Shown: positions 24,041 through 36,087 of the stretch, piece by piece
How positions within the stretch are numbered: position 1 is the stretch's first letter
Layout: the number at the start of each line of letters is the position of its first letter
DNA from: Diadema setosum
Taxonomy: Eukaryota > Echinodermata > Echinoidea > Diadematoida > Diadematidae
Length of the DNA: 64,000 bases
Assembly: GCA_033980235.1 (NCBI GenBank)
Contig: CM067067.1
Coordinates: 17,762,239 to 17,826,238 of the forward strand
Reading direction: 5' to 3'
The notes under the pieces: generated by a model
What the model was told of the DNA's origin: nothing
What the model saw: the letters and a program-made list of their open reading frames with translations, nothing else
The model's database searches: none
Made by a program: the position numbers and the translations under genes

Positions 24041-27000
24041 AAGTGATAATCTAAGGCACTATCAGAGAAGTTATTACTTTCTTGGCCTATGTCATACAGA
24101 TGAAATATCTTTGACTGTTTATTTTCTTCAGAAATAGTGAAAAAAAATACTATATCTCTATTTTCTAAGATACAAGATGCTGAAACTGTATCTTTCAAAA
24201 GGAACCACACATACAAAAGAGAAAATACACACACATCTTGACAGCCTCAGAGGTACTGGTAGTAGCAGTCTAGAGAAATGCACTACAGGGTACCTCAACC
24301 AACAATATGTACATCATACATTAATGCTCTAAAGGGAAGGCTTACATGTGTGTGTGATAAACACATTAAACGTCCCAAGACCTGAATATAATATTGAAAT
24401 CCTATAGAGGTCTATGTGTCCACGTGTGTACACAGTGTAGATTTCAGCTGAAATTTGATACAATATTGTCACTTTGATGGTAAATCTCCTAAAAGAAGTG
24501 AAAAAAAAATTACTCGGATGCTCACGATGTTGTCATGGTTACAAGGCTCTGTTAAAACTAGGCTCGAGACAATACTTATAATTCAAAATAATGACTAGAA
24601 CCTGTTATACATGTATTCGGCTAGTGGGCTGACTTGTAGGTTCTAGCATTGACGTCTAGGACTGCATCCTTAGGTGACTTTCTCTCTACTTCTAATTTGA
24701 TTTTCTCTTTTCTTCTCTTGGTGAAAGGTAACAGTAGGCTACTATACACATCAATATTTTCACACGATTAATTTTTCCCCCTAAGCAGCTTCAAAACGTA
24801 TTTGTGGGTTCTTTAATTCGCGCTATGCAATAGTGCACCCATTGAAAATGTACAGAGAATGATGATATTTGCATGGGTTTTGGAAGTCATGCTAGCCAAA
24901 AGTAACACAAAATATGCGAATATTAAAGTACCACGATAATTTCTGCGTTTGCAGTACATCTAGAGGCCTTAGATAATCTACTTGTGATTTTAAAGTTGCC
25001 AATATTTACTGGTAATACAGTCCAGATACTGGCCGATTTTAATAGTCCACATTACCCACACTAATACACGCATACATGCATGTACTCCACGCTCAAAGCG
25101 CCAAACCGCTGATCACGACACTCCACCAATTGATATGGATACAATCAAGGAAGTGGACTACCGGTAATAGAACTCTTATTTCAACAAGAATTTTTCTCAG
25201 CCCAGACTGAAGATGCCACAAGCTACTGTGCACACACCATCATCTCCTTACACAGATAGATCAAGGAAATTTATACTATAATACAGTCCAAAATAAAGCA
25301 GTGTTGAGATGAAGAACACTATAATATTTCCACATGCAGTAGTGTAGCGCAGCACTGATCAAACGCTCCTGTTTGAGAAATGAAATAATGTAAAATCAGA
25401 AATGCCAGCATGCATTTTAATTTCAAGAATTCACTAGAGCCAAGAATCGCGAAAACAAAATGCACCCAGAAATTCTTGTCTCCACTATATGCATCGCATG
25501 GCAGTGGCAATTCATACAAAAAATTTACGCCGCGAAAAAGGCCATCGGCTCCAGTTCCCGAAAATGTTGTAATGCAAAAATATCTTGCTTTGCAGTAAAT
25601 CCATGAATTTGAAAATAACCTCTTGCCTGATGATCTTCTCTTACTTTTGCAATGTGTGTAACCTGAAGGTGTGAACAGATGTTGTTTATGAAGAGTGGAA
25701 AACAACTTACCAGAAATAGACATGCAACTCTTTGAAGAATATATCTGTACACAAACTCTCCCACTGGTGTTTAGTTTGAATTCAGTGTTGTATATCCAGT
25801 CCCCCAAAACAGGCAAACAAAACTCAACAAACAGATCATCCTTTGAAAAATTAACAATAACATCTAGTAGTCTGTTAAAAAATAAAAAAAATAAAAAATA
25901 TGTGAGGCAGTAAGCATTTATTTTCTACAAAAAGGGGAAATGCCATTTAAGGAGAAAAAATCAGAGTGATTGAGAGGAATATGCCGTAACTAGGCTGGGA
26001 CTGTGTCCAAAGAGATTATCAGAGCATTGAATTGGCCACACACCACACAGATGCCACCAAACCAAGATGCAAACTGTGGGTTGTGGGCTGTGGGCTCTTG
26101 TCATACATGTCAAATTATAATATTACTCCTACGTCAATGAATTTGATATTGTTTGCCCTCCCACTGCATATTAAAGCAATTACAAGTTGGCTTAAACCTC
26201 TCTTTTTTTTTCAAATTCTGGTCAGAGAAACATCATCTGCTGGGATACGTGTGTCATAAACAGGATCGACGACAAAACAGCTGTTTACATAATTGGGCCA
26301 CAACAACTGGCAATCTCGCGCAACTGTCCCTCAATAATAACCATATTAAGGTCAGGATCCTCCCCACAAAATCATCCCCATATCTCTACAGTGTGCATTC
26401 TAATTGATGGGCAAAGCATTTTACGAGCCACTTCTGGCTAAGACATCATTTCTTTCAAAATTACTAACATGAACAGGTAGGGCTTGCCATATAGCTCAGT
26501 CACCTCCAGTGAGTCCAATAATTCTAATTCTTCTTAAAAGGGTTGACTGTCCTTTTATGGGCTGGCAATGTAAAAGCAGACCTTGGGGTGGTGTTTTCAA
26601 TTCCAAACTTGAACTGTATTCCCAAATATGGATAGTCATAATGGTGCACTATTGTGAAATACTATTGTGAAATACTGCAGTAAGCTCTCAATGCGGCATC
26701 ACTCATTCTATTATGAAATACAAGCGTAAACCACAAAAGAACATGTGGATATTTTGACTGGGCGAAAACAAATATAAGTTACATATCCTTCATTTCATCT
26801 GTATTGATCAGCTATTTGTGAACAAAAGATTTACTGAAATCAAATTGCTAAAAATCCCAAGGTTAAGCTGACAGTTACTTTCAACAACAAAAATATAACA
26901 CTGTAAGCCAGTTCTATGAAATTGTACTCATTTAATTATACTTCCTCATGATCGTTATGATAATATAATTACCCTTCCTGTATTTTGTGGAGCAATTTAG

Positions 27001-29240
27001 CAACAACTAAATTATGGTCACACATCTCTTATCACCCATTAAAAATATATGATATACATGTAGTCGTAAAATTTGCAGAGCAACTTTCACTTTTGCCATC
27101 ATGCTCAAGATTGTTAAATCAAACTTCACACAGTATGAGTTGATAGAAGCAACAGAGAGACAGAAAAGACGACAAAAATTTGCAACTTGACCACTCATAC
27201 CGTGGGCATTTTACTCTCACTCACAACTCAAGCCACTCAGAATGTGTCATCACGATTCAGGCATACAAATGCATGCAAACCAGTGGATGGCATGGTCGCC
27301 ACGATGGCTTAGATCTACTGCATGTACCTTGTACAGGTATTGCTGTCGGCTGGAAATACATTCATTTTCGACCGCGGACATATTAAGCATGCTCATCGTA
27401 AAGCACACCCCCTGGTCCCTTTCGCAGCCTTCTGGTGATGTGCCTTTGATGTCGATCATCAAACCACCTTTGACAAAATTGGTTCTATGGTTACAATTAA
27501 ATGGCCATCTTTATTTCAGAGAAGCACAGAACATACACAAGAAAAGGATACATGTATACTTTCTTGGAAATTATCAACCTCCCATTGATTTAATGTTAAT
27601 TCATTTAAGTCACATTCTGATGTTTGAATCAGTAGCTCTTGCGACATAAACATATCAAACTAAATCACCACTAAGAATGGGTGTACAATGCTCCTTCATC
27701 ACAACCCTAGCTAGTTAAAAAAAACAACAACAACAAAAAGAATAAGAAATTAATTCTTCTCCAAAAATAAACCTTGAGTCGCACTGACTGCCAAATGAAA
27801 GTAAGTACAACCATGCATACCCATATCAAATGCACCATATTTGCTGCCATGTTCCAATGTTTATTTTGGCAACTTTTGCATATTAAAACTGATCAGTCCC
27901 ACACTGTGTCAAATGCAATATGATGAGAGTGAGTAAGTGTATAACATGTTAGGAAAGGCAGTAGTAAACTACTGGCACAGTAATATCCATCTTTTCCCCC
28001 GAAGGGGGGGGGGGGGGGAGGTAGAGTCAGATGAAGTAAGGATGACAGTGACTGACAGTGCAAGAAGAGGATGGCTCCAAGGGATGCAAGCATGGGTGAG
28101 CATCTCCAAGACAACCGCATCCCACACGAAGAGGGCATCGTGTCTGTGCTCAGGGGAGCAGACAGTGATCGCCTCCCCTAGTGAGATTTGGCAAGCGTGA
28201 ACATCATTAGGCCCTTTTCACAGCGGAAATGTGCACCATGAATCAGGAAATATTATGTTTACATTCAAAGTAGTTTTTATGAAATGCATCCGTCACATCT
28301 CTAGAAACAGATCTAAAAATTAAGCTAAACTCCAATTGCTATAGTTAAAGTTGCCTCTTTTATGTATATAATTTTCAGGATGCAGTGATCACACGCACAT
28401 TATTTCCAAACACAGGTAATAATGTGTGAAAGTTCTGTGTATACATTCAAAAAATCACTGCATTCCAAAATGTACATAATGATGACACACATGCTGAATT
28501 TATATCAACTGCACTCACATGGTTCTTGTATTGATGTTTACCAATATACATGTATTATACATGAATACACAATATTCATGCATGGACATGGTTGCACTAT
28601 AGGCCTACATAAATTATCTATAGTATGAACAGGGATGGGACATGTCTGTTTTGTTTTGTTTTGTTTTTGGTAAAGGAAAGGCAGTGAAGAATAATGCAAA
28701 GTTGATTAAACGGCGCACATATTAGTCACACATGTATGAGCACAATACCACCGTCTTCTTCAGCCCCATCCCAACCATCCTCCCTTCCAAAACAAATCCA
28801 AAACAAAACACACTGACTACATGCTATCAGGACATATACTCAATGGACACTCACGTGACGTACAACTTTCAATAGAACAGTCTGCATGACACCATTATTA
28901 TTCACTGTTATCTATTGCGAGCAAATCATGACCCCTCAATATTATTTTTCGAAAGAGCATCTCAAGTGATCATCATTCCATGTCAGTAATGGTTTCAATA
29001 GACATTTGCCCTCAATGCAAATTCATCATCTGAATTGAGAGTTGATTTGTCATCTAGTAAGTTTTTCAAGCACCTACAATGACCTATCCCTACATTCTAC
29101 GCCCAGTACCCCTACTACATATTTCTGTACCCTCAATTAGGCCAAAAAACAAAAAAAAATGTTGTGTCACAAATGTACACACAAGTAGTTATGTACATGT
29201 ATCAAGGCTGTATGCATGGTTGTTTTAATGTGTATGTACA
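24041..29240. other. No gene established
   Basis: Includes a TTTCGCG-family fragment at 24795-24955 and a better copy at 25411-25596. The latter is an inverted duplicate of 57840-58034, sharing ATTTTAATTTCAAGAATT and a GGCCATCGGCTCC / GGAGCCGACGGCC block. It underlies the long frame 25319-25816 (-), which is therefore probably not a gene. Poly-G near 28005 and TACATGTA-rich stretches are also present. Confidence 0.5.
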
Positions 29241-29349
29241 CAGGTTGACCAGATTAATGTAGAACATTCTATATGATATAGATATAGTACATACAGGCTG
29301 ACCAGATCAGTGGAGAATTTTCTATGTGGTATAAAATGTAGCTACAGTA
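29241..29349 (+). repeat. Two-copy tandem duplication, about 53-bp unit
   Basis: CAGGTTGACCAGAT at 29241 and CAGGCTGACCAGAT at 29294 start two diverged copies (each with AGAA-TTCTAT and a TATAG/TATAA-ATGTAG tail), directly before the putative LTR. Confidence 0.6.
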
Positions 29350-29359
29350 CATGTATGCA

Positions 29360-30312
29360 TGTGACAGGAAATACATTATAGCTCACTCAATCTAGAATGA
29401 TTTAACCCATTCCAGAAAATTCTAGGAAGTGCTGGCTGAGTGAGGCACTGCCCTTGTAGCCCAATGTGATTGGTAGTTAATTTTGGCAATTATGTTATGC
29501 ACATAGTTAGACAGTGAGTCATCCAGGATTCCTGGAATCTGGACTTGCTAGTATGTTCAGGTATGTGGCCCCAGGTTGGAGAAAATTACAGAATGTACTA
29601 GAAAGGGGTGAATGGATAGTATATAAGCTGGAGAAATTCTGCAGTAGGCAGAGTACCTAACACCACTGCTCTGAGAGTTACGTCACTTCTGGCTCTGAAG
29701 CGACTTGTTATAGTCAGTCCTGTGTTACCTGCTGACCTGCTATACAAACTGTGTTTGTGGAGATAAGGCCTGGAAGACATTTTGCCTGCGGAGAATTAAT
29801 TTGCATACGTTGGAGATAGACTCCATATTTTAGTGTCAACGGACATTATTACGGCAAAGCTGTGACGGGCTGGATTCCTCGTTGGACATTCTAAAGTGAA
29901 TCACCATTCAACGCATCAACTGGACGTGGTCGTCATAACGTCTGGATTTTACACGTTTCGCTGTGAACATTATACCGTGGACATCTATCGTGGATTTTAC
30001 CCCGGATTTATACTGTGGATTAATGCAACCTGCGCCTTTGGAGTTACGTCGGAGGAATCATTCATCGGTGCGTCAAGGATCATTCATCGGTGCATCGAAC
30101 ATCGTATCTGTATATTTTCAAAGGACTACTTGATAACATAATCTGTAAGTGATTCTATTACCGATTTGTAATTGTTTCTATTGATCATTATTGTACTGAT
30201 GTGAAAACCAATTACGAGTCTGTACCCACAATATTGCTGTTAATAAACCGCCTGAACATTAGTTGATTGTTTCTTTTGTGCGATCATTCTCAGAGTGATT
30301 TTGGTCGTAACA
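29360..30312 (+). mobile_element. Candidate solo LTR of a retrotransposon
   Basis: Begins TGTGACAGGAA and ends GGTCGTAACA (TG...CA ends with complementary TGT/ACA). In order it holds TATATAAG at about 29620, a GC-richer leader, and AATAAA at 30242-30247 about 65 bp before the end, which is the arrangement of an LTR U3-R-U5. A 22-bp tandem repeat (ATCATTCATCGGTGC) is at 30056-30095. No second LTR, primer-binding site or gag-pol was found and no convincing target duplication was seen. It could instead be a promoter and first exon of a gene. Confidence 0.4.
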
Positions 30313-30318
30313 GTTGCA

Positions 30319-30913
30319 TTGGCGTAACCCGCCCGACCCTAAAAATTCAGCCGACCCCATGTTTTTTTATTATTTTTTTTTGCTATCGATATCAAATATC
30401 TTGTTGATTGCGATCGCGATCGCACAAACCCGGAAGTGGAAACGGCTCTGGGGATATCGGATGTACGAGGGAGAGATCTAGCGCCTCGCATAAGCCTTCC
30501 TTGATCAGAACGTCATCTGTTTCCAACACGGACATGTACTCTAACAAGATTTATTCAGTGTATACGTAGCATTCAGACTGCGATGCATTGTGCACAGTTT
30601 TGCCATAGGTTTCTTGTGTGGAGAACTTACACGAATCAGTATATGTGGGACTGTAATTGAGATCGCCGTGTGCGATGAAAAGATCATACATATGGGTCAA
30701 TTTGCATCTATCTTATCTAAGTCAAAATGGTAAAATATGAAGTGAAAACATTCAGGATAGGGATTTCAACATCTTTAAATTCTGTGAAGGGGTATAATTC
30801 CAGTAATATCGGCCTCATAAATGATTTGTAGAATAGATGAACACAGCACATTCGGTGCAGCAGTTGTAACTGTTTACTGAGCTGAACACGAGTTTTACAC
30901 GTAAAATGCTGGT

Positions 30914-30949
<36 letters not shown>

Positions 30950-30988
30950 GCCCGATCGACCCTATTTAAAAATCTCATGTTACGCCAA
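30319..30988. mobile_element. TGCA-flanked element with TTGGCGTAAC TIRs and internal A30 run
   Basis: TTGGCGTAAC at 30319-30328 and GTTACGCCAA at 30979-30988 are flanked by TGCA on both sides. CCGCCCGACCCTA near the left end recurs in degenerate direct form as CCGCCCGATCGACCCTA near the right end. A run of 30 A is at 30917-30946. No open frame. Confidence 0.65.
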
Positions 30989-30992
30989 TGCA

Positions 30993-33143
30993 ATAATTTT
31001 TTTTTTTTTGCCTTATGTCCATTCTTGCTCCACCTATACATTATTCCCTGCCATCCCCCTTTCCATTCCCCTCCCCCCACCCCACCCCCCCCCCACCCCA
31101 CTTATCCCCACTTTCACTCCAAAGATGCCTAGATCCATCAATCTCCATCCATGACGTGGGGGAAAACAAAGCACATAAAGACATCCTGGAAGACTTTGCA
31201 ATCTATTTCACGGTCTAAAACCTTGAGCTCAATCTTCAGATACTTTCATGTGTCCATCACAGTAACAACAGGACAAAACGGCCGCTGCACTTTACCCCCA
31301 AATATAATCTCTTCCTCAAGGTCATATATCTTTCTCAAGGTCACATCCCTCTCCTGTAAGGCCTTGCCTACTGCCATACAAATTGCATAATTTGTAACCT
31401 GCGGTCCGCAGCGGGCTAGCCCGCATGCATAAAATGAAATTGCAAAGGGCCATTCGGGGTTGAAGTCAATACGATTTGATTTGGTCAGAAAAGGTTTATA
31501 AATTTGCATAAAAGCCAATGCACTCAACAGCTATACTTAGCTACTGTGGCCCTTTTTACGACGCACAACAATACACACGACAAGAAACTACATGTACCAT
31601 ATAAAGTATGTAGACATGAAGTATTCAAATGTCCACTGAATTTGCTTTTTTGTCTTTGTTAAGATGGTCCAAAACCATCTTTTGGTTAATTATCCTTCCA
31701 TGCAAAATGGATGATGCTATCAACTTCTATTTTGTGAAAAGTTTAAGAATCTACACTACACAATATTCCACAGCACGGTGGGGCAATTTGGGCTTTCCTC
31801 TGGCGGACAAAATTTATGAAATGGCACTACATGCCATCTTTTCCATTAAAATTTGAGACTCCTTCCACTGGTAGATTTTCACCAATCAGTGCTGTATTGT
31901 CGACTTAATATGGATGACCGATGAAAATGCTCTGGAAGAATTATTTACACTCAATAGCATCTATAGACACACTCAATAGCATAGATATAATGTCCAGAAA
32001 AAAAGATAAGAAGTGACCAGAAGATGCAAAGTAATGTGAAACACACCAAAAATTATCCATAATAATGCAATGCTACGTCTCTAAATCAGATCTTTGCAGA
32101 GTCACTCTGAAAAGTCAGAATCATGCACATCTACATACATAGTTGTAATTCCTTCTTTAGATAGGTATCTTTAAAAAGTGATATGACTATAGTGTGTGAG
32201 ACTACTTGCTCCGGCATTGTACATTCCACGAAGCCTGCTATCGAAAGCTTATCATAATGTCAGTCACAATAGGACCACCCAACCTATTGTTATCAGTATC
32301 AACATATGCGAGTGTTTGAACTTGTCAGACGAACTCACTCATCGAGACAAAATACCCCAGAAAGATCAAGACAAGCACTTCAGTTTCTGCAACAACGGAA
32401 ATGTCCCTGGATCTACGCATGTACATCTGTACATGTACAACAGCTATTGAGGAGAGCCCAGCCAAGTGGCACTCTATTGTCATATAGAAGTAACAAGCTG
32501 TTGGACAGATACTAACAGTCTCTACATTGCGATAGCAGTAAAATAAAAACCAGCAAACTGGTAGGACATAGATAACGCCCATTTTCACTGGGAAGTATCG
32601 TGACGTTGACAATCATGATATTGGCTTTCACACTCACACCATGCACTGTGAACAATTCCGAGATTCTGCCACCATAATGCACACATGCCCAGTTGGCTTG
32701 ATAGCCTGTCCTGATGCATACAAAACTACAGCTACAAATTTGTACTTTGGCCTGTCGACTGTATGTGGCCAAGCAGGAAAGAATTCAAATGTTGAGAGAC
32801 GGAGAGGATTTGTTACCAAAATTTTGAGTTTTCAGAGGTGAGCGGTCTCATTGCAGGTCATAACAGCACATGCACTCTGTACAAAGTTTGACAGTTCTCA
32901 TTACAGTGAGCAATTTTTCTCGCAATGTTTCAGGGTGGCTTTTGGCAACACTTGTCAACTTTGGCACACTTGCCTCACAACTTTCACAAAAGTGTCAAAA
33001 TCCATCTGATGTCATGAGTTTTCACTGCCAGTGCAGTTGAGATTGGAGCAATCACAGCAGTCATGGAAGTGAAATACTCCAGAAACTGAGACAGGGCATA
33101 GGGCAGGCCCTTCCTACTCATATTTTATGCAAGTATAAACTAC
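30993..33143. other. No gene established
   Basis: Pyrimidine-rich C tract at 31040-31115. A protein-like open frame at 31246-31527 (-) and a paired nuclear-receptor-type motif at 31316-31343 are treated as findings. Confidence 0.5.
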
Positions 33144-33150
33144 CAAGTAT

Positions 33151-33188
33151 CAGGGAGGTGGAAAGAGATATCTCTTTCCACCTCCCTG
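33151..33188. repeat. Perfect 38-bp palindrome flanked by 7-bp direct repeats
   Basis: Two 19-nt halves, starting CAGGGAGGTGG, are exact reverse complements with no loop (centre AGAT|ATCT). The palindrome is bracketed by CAAGTAT at 33144-33150 and 33189-33195. The CAGGG/CCCTG ends resemble hAT termini. Confidence 0.95.
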
Positions 33189-33481
33189 CAAGTATTCAGT
33201 TCTTCCCCTAGCTTCAAAGCTCCCAAATGTTTGATGCCAACCTAGAAATAGCACTTGTCTGGGGCACTGAAGCCTGTTCAATGTTTTCAAAATCATGTTT
33301 ATTTCTAACTCCTTGCAAAATTTCCAGTGTTACTGTCAGGCAGAGCTGCCATCTAACTCTTGACAGTAACAAGTGAACAAGAGCAGGCCTACTTTACCCA
33401 ATAGTGCTAGGACCTACTCAAATGGGATGGAGAAGGTGGAGACCCATTGCATGTAACAGCATGAAATTATATCTCTTTTAA

Positions 33482-33567
33482 CCCATTGAGGACGAGTCCT
33501 GAGTATACTCCAGGCAGGTGTCTATGGGAAATGCATGTTGTAGCAAAATAGATCCGTCCTCAATGGG
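33482..33567. mobile_element. 86-bp TTAA-flanked micro-MITE
   Basis: CCCATTGAGGAC...GTCCTCAATGGG inverted ends flanked by TTAA (33478-33481 and 33568-33571). A decayed copy is at 23953. Confidence 0.8.
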
Positions 33568-33716
33568 TTAAAATCTGGAGCATTATCTGTCATGCTAAAC
33601 AGGCCTGCACTTGGATTGTTACTGGCTTGTATAAAATATGTGTAATTCCAAACCAAAGAGCTAATGCTCTCACTTCATGCACTGACAGCGTGTATGTTTA
33701 CCCAACCTGATATCAT

Positions 33717-34080
33717 TTGGGGCAGAAATGTGCAAAGTGCCTGCGAACGAACAAGGATGGAAAAGTTCCTATGGATCGCGGCGCCCTCGTCCCTTTAATT
33801 GAATTGACTGGGGTGGATCAGTGTGTGTCTAAACAACGGCGCTCATCCCAGCGAGGCCGGTCTGTCATTAATAGGACAGGAAGACATGAGCGTAAACAAC
33901 ACAAGTTTGTAGCGCTAATTGGGACTGTCAATGGCGTTGTTCATTGACCTCTAGGACGGGTGAACGCTTGTCCCCGTGAATGCAGGCGTGTGTGATGACG
34001 GAAGTGACATGGCTGTGATTTGTCATGCAAACAGTGCGCATCTCATTAGATTTGAGCCTCGGGGTCAGTAATATCACAGG
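33717..34080. promoter_or_regulatory. Candidate cis-regulatory block
   Basis: Visibly richer in CpG and more complex than its surroundings. It contains an ETS-type core CGGAAGTG at 33999-34006 within TGACGGAAGTGAC, a POU octamer-type ATGCAAA at 34025-34031, homeodomain-type GTCATTAAT at 33863 and GCTAATTGG near 33915. No transposon ends were seen. It is about 16 kb upstream of the talin ATG on the minus strand, so it could be a talin promoter or enhancer, but also an unrelated conserved element. Confidence 0.3.
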
Positions 34081-36084
34081 AGACCCTTTCCTGAACAGCA
34101 AAAAAGAACTGATTTGTATTTAAACACATAATTAATACAAAGAAACATTATGTTTGGTGTCAATCGAGGGTGTTTCTGAAAGCACACTCTCTCTGATGTT
34201 GGGTTTTGAGGTAAATTCCTCTTCAAGAAATAGCAAACTTTGTACAGTCTCTGAGTGGAAAAAATCACATTACCCCAGAAGAGAAGGGTGCATAGGCGAA
34301 CCCACTATTATCAGCAACAGCATGCAATAAATGGAACTACATTGCATGGCACTGTAACATGGGATACCAGGAATATACTTCATGATAGAGGGACACATAT
34401 TGCAGGAATCCAAAACGAGCGCCATATGTGGCCCTTTCCGGGGTCAAGCATGGGCCAGCATTGCTCAAGTCTTGGTTTAGTCACACAGATTTTCAGAGAC
34501 AGCTCGGAGTTTGTTCTACGAAGTTGACTGCTTCTGCATTGATCATATACTCTATACTGATACTCTTTGACCAGTAACATTTAACTAACAAGTTAGGTCT
34601 ATATCTAGATCTGAACAGAAATTGTGTCAAACTCAGTGATAACACATATAAATCGAGGTTGAAAACTGTACACGTCGAAATTGACAGCACATGCAGAAAA
34701 AAAAAGAAAGAAAGAAAGAAAGAAAGAGACAGTTCAAGTTTGCAGTTGACAGAAGCCATTTTATTCCAAGGCATAATTAAGTCTCTGACTGCATGGCATG
34801 TTCCATTTTTGTCTTCTGTGACATGAACAAGAATAGCTGTACCCTTCTCTTTGTGAACCTGTATGCGTACTTTTCCTTGACGCCACCATAGATTACTGCA
34901 ATAAATTAAGCTGTAAAAGGCTTATCACCACACCAAGGACAAGGTTGATAGGGATAGTGAAAATGGGGATTGGCACATCATTACTCAAACCTCCACACAT
35001 TCGCACCATAACAAATTTCTACTTACAGTAGAGGTTATAAAAAAAAAAAAAAAAAAAAAAATCACTGAGAATAGTACTACAAACACTGTACATTTCAGGG
35101 GATATTTTGCCTAGATTTGTATTTTTGACAAATATTCTTTGTGTACTGACAAGAAGTATGCATGTACAGTAGCTTCTTTTCTTCCTCAAATTGGCATTTG
35201 GGCCAGGGCCCTACACTTTCAAACAGACAAGGGCCAATTCATTATACTCGCCCAACATCACAATTTAGTTGCTCAAAAGCATGCTCAAAAGCAAAGTGGA
35301 CAAGTGGGCTTGCAGCTTCCTACTTTTAGTGTAGTAGCCTTTTTTCTAGACAGTACAAGACCAACGCCCAGGTGAGTACAGTCACTTGACCCCTGCAATC
35401 ACGCTGGACTGACAATCTCAAAAAAGATGCAAGGAGATATCTGGTCGAGAAACAATCCAGGGCTTTGGTCCTCACCATCCCAGCCCCATCTCAGACATTC
35501 CTGCCAGTACCTAGCAAGATCCACGACACGGGAGGTCAGTGTTTGGGGTCAAGATCTGTTTCTCTACAGAGGAGAACAAGATCATCCTTCCCACAAATAT
35601 TTTTTTTTCACAAGTGATCACAGAAGTGGAAGTCTGATCAGGTGACAAGTTGTCATCTTCAGCGATAGCTAGCCGAAATTTTGGTTGATTCAATCTGTCT
35701 GCAAAATTCAGAGTGTGGGAAGTAAATCCACAGCAGTTTTGAGTGTTCAAAAATCTTGTGTAAATGTGTGAGCCTGCAATAAAGTGGAGGAAAGATATAA
35801 ATTGATTTTTCTTGTGACTTTGGAGCAAGAAAATATTTTTCTGGACAAGGTAAAATTGTAAATGTGAAATATTTCATGGTGTGGAATTTTCACATATTTT
35901 GCCATCCACTAAAGCTACGGCAGGAAAAAAAAAAAATATCAACACACAAACATTTGAGGGGAATATCAAACTGTGAACAAAACTCCCCTCCCCATAGATC
36001 ATCAACAAGCAAAGTCCACTGAAATGCTGGTCCATGCAGCACCAAAAATGAACTAGAGATTGTAATTTGTCATCACTGACAAAT
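34081..36084. other. No gene seen
   Basis: Contains a (GAAA)n tract (34705-34731) and an A23 run (35039-35061). Other open frames here are short and unremarkable. Confidence 0.55.
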
Positions 36085-36087
36085 TAA

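Noticed and set aside
25319..25816. 165-codon minus-strand frame
   Set aside because: Its middle is a TTTCGCG-family repeat that recurs inverted at 57840-58034; no domain features.
27242..27649. 135-codon plus-strand frame
   Set aside because: Overlaps equally long frames on both strands with no family features; considered chance.
34414..34445. CArG-like CCATATGTGG as a talin SRF site
   Set aside because: One mismatch to the CC(A/T)6GG consensus and no link to a transcription start.
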